Source: JAEEJA01 sp036343175
GTDB lineage: Bacteria; Bacillota; Clostridia; Lachnospirales; Lachnospiraceae
Reading direction: 5' to 3'
Length of the DNA: 64,000 nucleotides
NCBI GenBank assembly: GCA_036343175.1
Contig: JAZASR010000001.1
Location: forward strand, 62,001 to 126,000
In this document: positions 8,332-16,556 of the stretch, piece by piece
Layout of the letters: each line of letters opens with the position of its first letter
Numbering within the stretch: position 1 is the first letter of the stretch
Translations under genes and position numbers: made by a program
The notes under the pieces: generated by a model
Databases searched by the model: none
What the model was told of the DNA's origin: nothing
Seen by the model: the letters and a program-made list of their open reading frames with translations, nothing else

Positions 8332-10341
8332 ATGAGTATACCGGAATTAAATTCAGAAATTAAAGGACCATCAGAATACACAAAGTATAAGAATAAGGAG
8401 CAGGCAGATGACCTTGGCATAGATATAGATGATGCTAAGGTGACTGAGCTGGAACTGGCATTTGACAGGTGCATCCTTCCGATCAGTGACCTTGAACTTA
8501 AGAATAAATATACAGGATCGAAGGCATTTTCTGTAAAGGAATACAGCTTTTTTGATCAGAAAGAGGTGCCTGATACAGTCAATCCAAGCCTCTGGCTCAA
8601 TGGAAAAGGCAATGCAAAAGCGGGGGTATTTGAAGTAATACCCGATAAGATATATCAGGTAAGAGGCATCGATATTTCGAATCTTACTGCTGTCAGAAGT
8701 AAGAGGGGATGGGTCATTCAGGATGTCATGACTACCATTGAGAGCTCATCTGCGGCTTTAGATCTTATCTCAAAGGCTATAGGTGAAGACGTAAGGTCTA
8801 ATATAAGAGCCATTATCATAAGCCATTCTCACGGTGACCACTTCGGCGGCATAAAGGGAGTAGTTGATGAAAAAATGGTAGGACCTGATCCTGAGACGCA
8901 GGTCCAGATATATGTACCTGCAGGCTTTGACGAGGAGTGTGTAAAGGAGAATATTTACGCCGGTACCGCTATGGGCAGGAGAGCGGAATATCAATTTGGC
9001 CATAGTCTGACCAGAGGACCTCTTGGTTTCGTATCGGCCGGTCTTGGAGTATCCTCACCTGCAGGAACATCTACATTTATAAAACCGACGAACTATATCG
9101 TTAAAAATGGTCCGGTACTGATAGACGGCCTTACAGTTGACTTTCAGCTTACTCCGGGCACTGAGGCTCCGGCAGAGATGAATAATTATTTCGCCGATTA
9201 CAGAGCTCTCTGGGTGGCGGAAAACTGTACAGGGACCCTGCATAACCTTTATCCTATCAGAGGCGCACAGCTTCGCGACTCAAGTGCCTGGGCAGGATTT
9301 ATCCTTGAAGCTATGACAAAATTTGCAGATAAGTCTGATGTAGTATTTCAGTCCCATAACTGGCCGCACTTCAATACAAAAGAGAACCCTGATGCAGTAC
9401 GGGACTATCTTCTTAATAATGCATCGATCTATAAATACCTCCATGATCAGACACTGCTCTATGCCAATGAAGGCTTTACTGCAAAGGAAATAGCTAAAAA
9501 ACTCAGGATCCCTGAGCATTTGAAGAAGAACTTTTATGCGAGACCGTATTATGGGTCTGTACAGATAAATGCCAGGGCTGTATATACCAAATATCTCGGC
9601 TTCTTCAATGGTAATCCTAATGATATCGACCCGCTCACAGAGGTCGAAGAAGCAGATGCCTTCGTATCCTATGCAGGGCCGGCAGAAAAAATACTGGAAA
9701 AAGCTTATGAGGACTTTAAAGAGGGAAACTATAACCGGGCAGCATACGCGGCCGGAAAGGTGGTGCTTTCCGATCCGGATAACAAACAGGCGCGATATCT
9801 TACGGCCGATGCCTTCGAGCAGCTCGGCTATTCTTCGGAATCTTCTGTCTGGAGAAATGCCTACCTTCAGGGAGCGCTCGAACTCAGATTTGGTACTGTG
9901 GATCAGGGAAAGACCGGTACAGGAGGATTAAAGAAGAATGATCTTGCCCAGTGCATGTCGCCAGAACTTCTGCTTGGCTATATAGGAATACTTTATGATT
10001 CTCACAAAGCTGATAATGAAGAATTGAAGCTTCGCCTGATAATAGATGAAGATACATATGACGGAAAGTCCGAGAAGACTTTTGTACTTCAGATCCATGC
10101 GGGTGTTGTGCTTACATATCCGATCGAAAAGACTGCTTCAGAAAATACCATAAGGGATTTCGTAAAGCTTCCTAAGGATGCTCTGTTTGCGATCATTAAT
10201 AAAAACCTTGCTTCCGTAAGAGATCAGATAGAAGGAAATGGTCTCAAACTGCTGGAGGAAGTTGAAAAGAATATTACAACCATTGCCGAATATAGAAAAT
10301 TCCAGCTGATAGTATCAAATGAAAGAAAGGGGAATGTCTAA
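8332..10341 (+). CDS. Alkyl-sulfatase, metallo-beta-lactamase fold (SdsA1-like)
   Basis: The 669-residue protein belongs to the linear alkylsulfatase family, which uses two zinc ions to hydrolyse primary alkyl sulfates to alcohol and sulfate. Metal ligands are visible: SHSHGDHFGG gives H165, H167, D169 and H170; TPGTEAPAEM and the AEN of LWVAENCTGTLHNL supply the two glutamates; SHNWPH is also kept. The order metallo-lactamase domain, alkyl-sulfatase dimerisation domain (~430-550) and SCP2-like C-terminal domain matches SdsA1. SdsA1 is secreted, but no signal peptide is seen here. The start at 8332 follows AGGAGAG; the GTG at 8311 lacks a site. It overlaps the permease gene by one base. Confidence 0.9.
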   Translation: MSIPELNSEIKGPSEYTKYKNKEQADDLGIDIDDAKVTELELAFDRCILPISDLELKNKYTGSKAFSVKEYSFFDQKEVPDTVNPSLWLNGKGNAKAGVFEVIPDKIYQVRGIDISNLTAVRSKRGWVIQDVMTTIESSSAALDLISKAIGEDVRSNIRAIIISHSHGDHFGGIKGVVDEKMVGPDPETQVQIYVPAGFDEECVKENIYAGTAMGRRAEYQFGHSLTRGPLGFVSAGLGVSSPAGTSTFIKPTNYIVKNGPVLIDGLTVDFQLTPGTEAPAEMNNYFADYRALWVAENCTGTLHNLYPIRGAQLRDSSAWAGFILEAMTKFADKSDVVFQSHNWPHFNTKENPDAVRDYLLNNASIYKYLHDQTLLYANEGFTAKEIAKKLRIPEHLKKNFYARPYYGSVQINARAVYTKYLGFFNGNPNDIDPLTEVEEADAFVSYAGPAEKILEKAYEDFKEGNYNRAAYAAGKVVLSDPDNKQARYLTADAFEQLGYSSESSVWRNAYLQGALELRFGTVDQGKTGTGGLKKNDLAQCMSPELLLGYIGILYDSHKADNEELKLRLIIDEDTYDGKSEKTFVLQIHAGVVLTYPIEKTASENTIRDFVKLPKDALFAIINKNLASVRDQIEGNGLKLLEEVEKNITTIAEYRKFQLIVSNERKGNV

Positions 10342-11234
10342 TGGAATATGCGATCAATTCATCTGAAAAGAGAAAAATAAAAGAAACAAACGTGACACAG
10401 GTCAGGAGTGACATAAAAAAAAGAATAAATGAAACGGGAAAAAGTCAGAGCCTCAGTCAACGTGCAGGGGTTCGGATAGATCCTGTACTGAAGGTACTTA
10501 AGACAGGCATCATCTCATGGATCTTATTGCTCCTCATATGGTCAGTGGCTGCCAAATTCAATAATCCGGATTATCTGCCGGGACCGGCAGCAACTTTAAA
10601 GGGCTTTATAGAACTTACAAAGAGCGGGGTACTCCTGACAGATATACTGATAAGTATGCGCAGAGTTTTATTCGGCTGGACCCGCGGCCTTCTGATCGCC
10701 ATACCTCTGGGTCTGCTGATCGGAAGATTTAAATACGTAAAGCTTATAGTTGAGCCGCTTATCAACTTTTTCAGATTTGTTCCCGCAATAGGCTTTATAA
10801 CACTTTTCCTTATGTGGTTCGGAGTCGGCGAAGAGTCAAAGATAGTCCTAATCACATATGCGGTAGTTTTCCCTGTAGTAATAAACGTGATAGCAGCGGT
10901 TGCATCGATAGACCCCGTAAAGTATCAGGCGGCCGCCTCTCTTGGCGCGGGAAGGGTGAGGACGTTCTTTACTATAACCATCCCGGGCAGTATACCGGGA
11001 ATGCTTACCGGTGTGAGGCTCGGTCTCAGCGGCGCTATTATTTCAATAGTGGCAGCGGAAATGCTCGCGGCAAATGAAGGCTTAGGATATCTGATATATA
11101 CTTCAAGACTTTATTACAGGACAGATTGGATATTCGTCGGAATATTTACACTCGGTATATTGGGCTTCCTGGCCGACAAACTTATAAGATTTTTAGCCTA
11201 TAAATTCTTTAAATATTATGGAGTAACAAGATAA
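10341..11234 (+). CDS. ABC transporter permease (SsuC/TauC/NrtB-like)
   Basis: The 297-residue membrane protein belongs to the BPD_transp_1 class. After a polar ~50-residue N-terminus come about six transmembrane segments. The EAA-type cytoplasmic loop is present as YQAAASLGAGRVRTFFTITIPGSIPG, cut here into EAA-like AAASLGA and the following ITIPGSIPG. This loop contacts the ATPase encoded next. It is translationally coupled to the sulfatase (TAATG), so import and hydrolysis are expressed together. The relatives transport sulfonates, taurine or nitrate. Confidence 0.88.
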   Translation: MEYAINSSEKRKIKETNVTQVRSDIKKRINETGKSQSLSQRAGVRIDPVLKVLKTGIISWILLLLIWSVAAKFNNPDYLPGPAATLKGFIELTKSGVLLTDILISMRRVLFGWTRGLLIAIPLGLLIGRFKYVKLIVEPLINFFRFVPAIGFITLFLMWFGVGEESKIVLITYAVVFPVVINVIAAVASIDPVKYQAAASLGAGRVRTFFTITIPGSIPGMLTGVRLGLSGAIISIVAAEMLAANEGLGYLIYTSRLYYRTDWIFVGIFTLGILGFLADKLIRFLAYKFFKYYGVTR

Positions 11235-11249
11235 TAAGGAGGGGCATAT

Positions 11250-12152
11250 ATGTCAGATGCAAAAATAATCGATGTAAGTTTACTTGCTGAAAGAAAAGAA
11301 AATGAAAACGTAATAGAGGTAGACTCTGTCGGGAAGAAGTTTGAGCAGAAGGATAAGAAGCTCTTATTTTCAAAAAATATTAATCCTGACGCAGTATTTC
11401 AGGGTGTCAATGACGGATATGTACTAAAAGGCGTGGATCTGCAGATCAGAAAAGGAGAATTCCATGTATTCTTAGGTGCCAGCGGATGCGGCAAATCAAC
11501 CCTTTTAAATATTATTGCCGGCTTTTTGAAGCCTACGGAAGGTCATGTTACTCTGGAAGGGAAAGAAATAACCGGACCGGGGCCTGAGAGAGGCGTTGTA
11601 TTTCAGAACGCTGACCAGGCGATCTTTCAATGGCTTACAGTATATCAGAATGTTGAATACGGCCTGAAAGCCCAGGGAGTAAAGAAAGAAGAGAGAAAGC
11701 AAAAGGTCGAGGAGGCCTTAAGACTTGTCGGGCTTCAAGGACATGCAAAGAAACATCCTTCGGAGCTTTCAGGCGGCATGAAGCAGAGAGTGCAGATAGC
11801 AAGGAGCATAGCAAGCGACCCCAAGATCCTTATAATGGATGAGCCATTCGGTGCTCTCGACGCGCAGACACGCCGTACCCTTCAGGATGAATTTATCCGG
11901 ATATGGCAGAGTACAGGAAAGACGATACTATTTGTAACTCACGATCTGGCCGAAGCTGTATACCTTGGGCAGAGGATAAGCATATTCTCAGCTGCACCGG
12001 ATGCAAATATATATACCCAGGTCACAGTACCATTTGCCTACCCGAGAAAGACAGAGAGTGCTGAATTCGCGGAATTCGAACATGATGTTCATGAGAAGCT
12101 CAATGAAGCCATAAATATTCATGGCGAGACCCAGGTCGATAAATCAGCCTGA
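11250..12152 (+). CDS. ABC transporter ATP-binding protein (SsuB/TauB-like)
   Basis: The 300-residue ATPase powers the importer. Walker A is GASGCGKST (around residue 75), the signature is LSGGMKQR, and Walker B is ILIMDEPFGALD, with THDL as the H-loop. It is ~40-50 residues longer than typical SsuB, because an insertion (residues ~30-55, rich in Lys and Asp) precedes the first core strand. AAGGAGGGG lies before the ATG, 15 bases after the permease stop. It is the last gene of the unit. Confidence 0.9.
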   Translation: MSDAKIIDVSLLAERKENENVIEVDSVGKKFEQKDKKLLFSKNINPDAVFQGVNDGYVLKGVDLQIRKGEFHVFLGASGCGKSTLLNIIAGFLKPTEGHVTLEGKEITGPGPERGVVFQNADQAIFQWLTVYQNVEYGLKAQGVKKEERKQKVEEALRLVGLQGHAKKHPSELSGGMKQRVQIARSIASDPKILIMDEPFGALDAQTRRTLQDEFIRIWQSTGKTILFVTHDLAEAVYLGQRISIFSAAPDANIYTQVTVPFAYPRKTESAEFAEFEHDVHEKLNEAINIHGETQVDKSA

Positions 12153-12503
12153 TACTTTCTGCATAAATACTCCAAAGTAGTTTAATTATCATATCTTTTG
12201 TGCCTTTTAATTCTTCATATCTCCGGCAACTCCTTTAATCAGAATAAAGCCAGGTTTCGGAAAAAATTCTGTGGAATTGACATCCGCCGGATACAATGAT
12301 ATATTCCCTACAACACTTAGAGGTCTGCAGGAGAGCTATCCAAAAGATGGACATTCTACCACCTGCAAGGCTCTGGATGAGCCGGCGGGTGTAAAGCAGC
12401 AAACCATTAGCCTGTATGCTGCCGGACAGGCGCAGCATGCTGCAGATGTGGTTATAAATACAGCTGATCGAAAGCAGTAAAAATGGAAGGTATGTATTAA
12501 AAC
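12153..12503 (+). other. Spacer with decayed regulator sequence
   Basis: The spacer between the sulfatase cluster and the two-component system has no intact gene. Its second half carries the XRE-like fragment listed separately. No riboswitch consensus or good terminator was found; ACTTT/AAAGT arms at ~12157-12178 are too weak to call. Confidence 0.4.
12271..12480 (+). pseudogene. Fragment of an XRE-family helix-turn-helix regulator
   Basis: An open frame of 69 codons from GTG 12271 contains CKALDEPAGVKQQTISLYA, followed by GQAQHAADVV. This resembles the recognition-helix region of XRE repressors (the 'GVxQQTISxYxxG' pattern). The frame lacks a ribosome binding site, lacks most of a normal N-terminus, and stops just after the fifth helix. 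It is therefore more likely a relic than a working 69-residue repressor. It sits exactly at the left edge of the AT-rich bacteriocin island. Confidence 0.45.
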
Positions 12504-13202
12504 ATGAATATAAAAGACAGAAAGATCCTGCTTGTTGATGATGAAACAGAAATTCTAAACTTTGTATATAAGAGTCTTGACAGGGAGGGATTTAAGAGAA
12601 TCTTCAGGGCATCTTGTATTAAAGAAGCGGTGAAGATTTTTCAGATTAATAAGCCGGATTTGCTTTTATTGGATATTATGCTTCCTGACGGAGATGGTTT
12701 GGACTTTTTCAGGGAAATAAAAAGGTGCAGTGATGTTCCGGTTATTTTTCTGACAGCAAAGGATGAGGATACAGATAAACTTATTGGACTGGGGCTGGGA
12801 GCAGATGATTATATAACAAAGCCGTTTCTTGTTAAGGAACTGGTTTTCAGGGTTCAGGCGGTTTTAAGAAGAACATATCACGAGGAAGCTGTTGAAGATA
12901 TAATAATAAATCTTGGAGACATAAAGATAAACATGGCAGAAAATCTGGTATATCACGGAAAAATGACAATTCCTTTGACAGCTAAGGAGAGAGAAATACT
13001 CTTTAAATTATATGAGAATAAAAATATGGTTGTAACTGGTGATGCTTTGTCTGAAGCAGTTTGGGGAGATGAACTTGATGGGTATGAACAAAGTCTTATG
13101 ATGCACATCAGCAGACTTCGTTCAAAAATAGAAGAGGTGCCCTCTAATCCCAAATATCTGATCACAATGAAAGGCATAGGATATAAATTAATAGTTGGGT
13201 AG
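12504..13202 (+). CDS. Two-component response regulator, OmpR/PhoB type
   Basis: The 232-residue protein has an N-terminal receiver domain, with acidic pair VDDE near residue 12, phosphoacceptor D57 in LLLLDIMLPDGDG, and KPF at ~107. A C-terminal winged-helix DNA-binding domain ends MKGIGYKL. The length is normal and the frame intact. It is followed by its partner kinase, which carries a frameshift. Its location upstream of a bacteriocin cassette suggests that it controls bacteriocin or immunity expression. The codon choice is more AT-rich than in the flanking genes. Confidence 0.9.
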   Translation: MNIKDRKILLVDDETEILNFVYKSLDREGFKRIFRASCIKEAVKIFQINKPDLLLLDIMLPDGDGLDFFREIKRCSDVPVIFLTAKDEDTDKLIGLGLGADDYITKPFLVKELVFRVQAVLRRTYHEEAVEDIIINLGDIKINMAENLVYHGKMTIPLTAKEREILFKLYENKNMVVTGDALSEAVWGDELDGYEQSLMMHISRLRSKIEEVPSNPKYLITMKGIGYKLIVG

Positions 13203-13227
13203 CTTAATAGTACACAGGAGTTCAGGA

Positions 13228-14570
13228 ATGAATGAAATATTGAAGAGATATTTGAAGATAACAATTTTCATTGTAATAGTAATCTTTACAATGAATTTAA
13301 TTCTTATAGATGTCATGTTGAAACATGGTGAAACAGACAGACCGTCAGAAAACAGCTTTCTTCTTAACAGTATACGTGTTTTAGACAACAAGTGCGAGCT
13401 TTCAGCAGCCGGAAAAAATATATAGAGAGTAACGCAGAGTGGGCAATGATCCTTAATGATGAGGGTAAGATCATATATGACTATAACTTGCCTGATGTAT
13501 ATAACAGGACATATAGCATTGGAGAGATTGCTGATATTTCTAAATGGTATATGGATGGTTATCCTGTAGATATTCTAAATGCTCCCGGGGGAGTTGTAAT
13601 TCTGGCAAGGCGGAAAAACAGTATTTGGAAAAGAAATATATCTATAAATAAACATGTTGTTGCCAATTCAATTGTATTGATGCTTTTTCTTAGCATTGCC
13701 GTTTCTTTGATCCTCTGTTTTCTCCTTTCAAAGCTCTTTATAAAAGATATAAGGACAATTATAGATGGAGTGTTTGACCTTGCGTCTGATAAAGCAGTAA
13801 AACTTACTGAAAAAGGATATCTGAAGGATGTGCATAAGGCAGTAAATTCGGTGTCCGAGAGTATTTTGGAGAAGAATAGAACAATTGAAAAAAACAATGA
13901 AATGAAAAAGAACTGGCTTATAGGCGTTACTCATGATATAAGAACGCCTCTTTCTATTATTGTTGGAAATGCGGAGGAAATATCACAGGACAATGCAGAT
14001 ACCGGCATCGCAAAAAAGGCTGAAAACATTAAAAATCAGGCTTTTAAAATAAAATATTTACTGGATGATATAAATCTTATAAGTCGTTTGGAAAACTATC
14101 TGATAGATGTTCCGAGGACAGGCATAGAATTACCCAAAGTCCTCAGAGAAAGTATGGCTGAGGTTATAAATTCCTATGGGACGGATATCTTCAGTTATGA
14201 ATTTTTTAATGATTGTGGTGAGAAGATTAATGTCCGTGCGGATGGACATTTGCTGAAAAGAGCATTTGAGAATATTCTTATAAACAGTGTTGTACATAAT
14301 CCCGCTGGTTGTCATGTCGCTGTTCAGCTCAAACAGGAAAATGAAGGCGTAATAATTGTTTTTGATGATGATGGGACAGGTGCCGGAGAAAAAGAAATAG
14401 AAGATCTCAATAAAAAAACAAGTGAAGATACCGAACATATTCATGGGTGGGGTACGATTGTAACTAAGCAGATAATCGAATTATATAAGGGGAAGGTAGT
14501 ATTCAGCGCACTTGATTCGGGCATGAGAGTGTCCATATACCTGCCTGCTGAAAAGTTAGATAAAAGTTAG
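13228..14570 (+). pseudogene. Sensor histidine kinase with -1 frameshift
   Basis: The kinase is split over two frames. ATG 13228, after CAGGAG, opens a frame with one membrane segment (residues ~9-27) that ends at TAG 13423-13425. The rest continues in the -1 frame through 14570. That part has a second membrane segment (~80-105 of the second frame), the H-box GVTHDIRTPLS, an N-box (ENILINSVVHN) and a G-box (HGWGTIVTKQI). The frames meet at GGAAAAAAT (13411-13419). A -1 shift there gives one continuous kinase of about 447 residues. It could be a one-base deletion, a sequencing error or programmed slippage at A_AAA_AAT. Function, if any, is to activate the preceding regulator. Confidence 0.75.
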
Positions 14571-14657
14571 GTTGCATTTATTTTCCTGGTATATTGCAGT
14601 ATTAATATGAATTTGCAGTCAAGAGTATTGTAAATATACAGGAAAGGGGCGATTATT

Positions 14658-14969
14658 ATGCAAAAGTCAATTTGTAAGATTGCAGCAACAGCTGTGACAG
14701 TGTTTATGCTGTCAGTACCTGTGGCAGCTTTTGCCGCAAATGCAGCAGGAGGAGAATTGATTTTCACGGGCGGACAAACATCAAGTGTGGTATATTCTGA
14801 TATCCGTGATGCAAAACCTTATAATTCAAACAAATATAAGGTACTTGCAATTGTTAAAGTGGGAGGTAATAAATACACCAGTGGCTGGAAGAATGATCAG
14901 GCATATGTTGAACATATAAGACATTGGTATACAGACGAAACTTCACATTATGATTATTATAAGCGATAA
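14658..14969 (+). CDS. Lactococcin-972-like secreted bacteriocin
   Basis: The 103-residue protein has a Sec-type signal peptide (KSICKIAATAVTVFMLSVP, cleavage probably after AAFA at ~30). The short mature part begins with a Gly-rich stretch and ends SHYDYYKR. The pattern GG-x(n)-VYSD...SGW...SHYDY resembles the lactococcin 972 family, whose founder blocks septum formation by binding lipid II. The match is by pattern and by context: a multi-pass protein and a MacB-like ATPase follow directly, as in other lactococcin-972 cassettes. GGAAAGGGG precedes the ATG. It could also be an unrelated small secreted protein. Confidence 0.6.
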   Translation: MQKSICKIAATAVTVFMLSVPVAAFAANAAGGELIFTGGQTSSVVYSDIRDAKPYNSNKYKVLAIVKVGGNKYTSGWKNDQAYVEHIRHWYTDETSHYDYYKR

Positions 14970-15013
14970 TTTTAATTATACATTACTCTTGTTCTGCTTA
15001 TTGAGGAGATATT

Positions 15014-15583
15014 ATGAAAAAATTATTAATGATATTTTTGACAGGGCAGATGCTTGTAATATCATTTATATACGGGCAATCGATATATGATATATATCTG
15101 TTGAACCATATGGGGGAAGATGGCCTTACATCTTATTATCTGGAGGAGGCTTCCGGAAGTAATCTTATGTCTCTTTACGATGCACTCATGGGAGCCGGTG
15201 CATCTGTGGAAATTATCAAAGAGCCGATTACTTACGATAATATTCTGGAATATGACGTATATGATACAGAAAATATTTCTGTCAGGCATAAAGTGCCTGT
15301 AAGCAAAGATAAAAGAATATTATATAAAAAGCTCAATAAGGACGAATTTGTTGACTCTACAGGAAAATTCAAGAGCGATATTGGAGAAAGTCAGATCCGA
15401 AAGATCAATGATACATTGGATATCAATATTAGAAAATATAAGCAGGATAACGTGAAATATAGCCAGGTACTGAAAAATAATGCCATTAACTTTATTATTC
15501 TGATCCTGCTTTCACAGTTTGTATTATTCGTGTTTACTTTTTCCCGTATTAAAATTAATGCAATAAAAAAGTTTCAGATATAA
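15014..15583 (+). pseudogene. Truncated bacteriocin-associated membrane permease
   Basis: The 189-residue protein has a membrane segment at residues ~3-20, an external domain of ~130 residues, and a second membrane segment at ~157-175. It ends SRIKINAIKKFQI. In the bacteriocin-associated integral membrane proteins of lactococcin-972 cassettes (~650 residues, seven segments), this point is followed by several more segments. Here the frame stops and the ATPase begins 16 bases later. It therefore looks like the N-terminal quarter of the permease after a deletion. A naturally short variant cannot be excluded, because the frame is intact and has a good site (GAGGAG). Confidence 0.6.
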
Positions 15584-15598
15584 TGCGAGGTGAATAAC

Positions 15599-16237
15599 AT
15601 GGAAAATATTATTGAACTTCAAAATGTGTCAAAAAAATTCTCACAGGAAACAGTCCTGTCAGATATCTCACTCAAAATAGCCCTGGGTGAGATGGTTGCA
15701 ATAACCGGAGAAAGCGGCTGCGGAAAAACAACGCTTCTTAATATACTTGGATTGATAATGAAACCAACATCAGGAAATTATTATGTTGATGGTATTAAAA
15801 TTGACAACATAAATTCAAAAAAAGCTATGTTGTTAAGAAGAAATGAGATAGGTTACCTGTTTCAAAACTACGGTCTCGTTGAAGAAGAGACTGTTGAGTA
15901 AAATTTGAGACTTGCATATGCATATAAAAAAATAAACAAAGCAGAGAGAAATGACCAGATTAGAGACATGTTGATGAGGTTTAACCTAACTGATGTAATG
16001 AAAAAGAAAGTATATGAATTGAGCGGCGGACAGCAGCAGCGAGTTGCACTTATAAAGCTTCTTATTAAGGATTCTGATATTATACTTGCTGATGAGCCGA
16101 CAGGTTCTTTAGACCCCAAAAACAGAGATATGGTAATGAAGTACTTAAAGGAATTTAATGAAAACGGAAAAACGGTAGTTGTTGTAACACATGATCCGGT
16201 CGTTGCAGATATGTGTAGAAGGAAAATTGAATTATAA
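15599..16237 (+). pseudogene. Bacteriocin ABC transporter ATPase interrupted by a TAA
   Basis: One reading frame encodes a MacB-type ATPase of ~212 residues of the lactococcin-972 export/immunity group: Walker A GESGCGKTT, Q-loop LFQNYGLVEEETV, signature LSGGQQQR, Walker B DIILADEPTGSLDPKN, and H-loop THD. TAA at 15899-15901 interrupts it exactly where relatives read ETVEENL; a GAA to TAA change explains it. No in-frame start with a ribosome site restores the second half. The start at 15599 follows GCGAGGTGA; the GTG at 15590 lies inside that site. With the truncated permease and shifted kinase, it is the third lesion in the cassette. Confidence 0.85.
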
Positions 16238-16250
16238 ATACTATATGAAA

Positions 16251-16297
16251 AAAGAGCTCACATTGCATTTCATGCTTCTGTGGGCTCTTTTATGTTT
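16251..16297 (+). terminator. Terminator at the right end of the bacteriocin cassette
   Basis: AAAGAGCTCACA (16251-16262) pairs with TGTGGGCTCTTT (16279-16290), with one G-T pair. A T-rich tail follows. Confidence 0.75.
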
Positions 16298-16556
16298 TTA
16301 AACGACAGCAGTTCTTCTTCAGAGGAGTGATTAAATACAAGGTGAAGCAGCGTTAGAGAGTCTAATAGCACTTTGTGGTAAGGTAATGCTTCTGGACTGT
16401 CCTTTATCGCCCTCTGAATATACCATCTTGTAGAATGGTTGAATACGTGATAAAATATATAGGATTATGTTTAAATGAAGTGAGTCTGTATTGCTTTGCT
16501 TTTACGGACCGGCTTATTTCTGGATGATCAAATAAGTGCTGATCGGGAGGTTTATG
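16298..16556 (+). other. Non-coding spacer before aminotransferase
   Basis: No gene was recognised. TTGAAT at ~16439 followed by an AT-rich stretch (GATAAAATATATAGG) is a possible promoter for the downstream aminotransferase. GGGAGG at 16545-16550 is its ribosome binding site. Confidence 0.35.

Noticed and set aside
12153..12503. Possible riboswitch before the two-component genes.
   Set aside because: No conserved box of known riboswitches is present, and the sequence is explained better by a decayed HTH gene.
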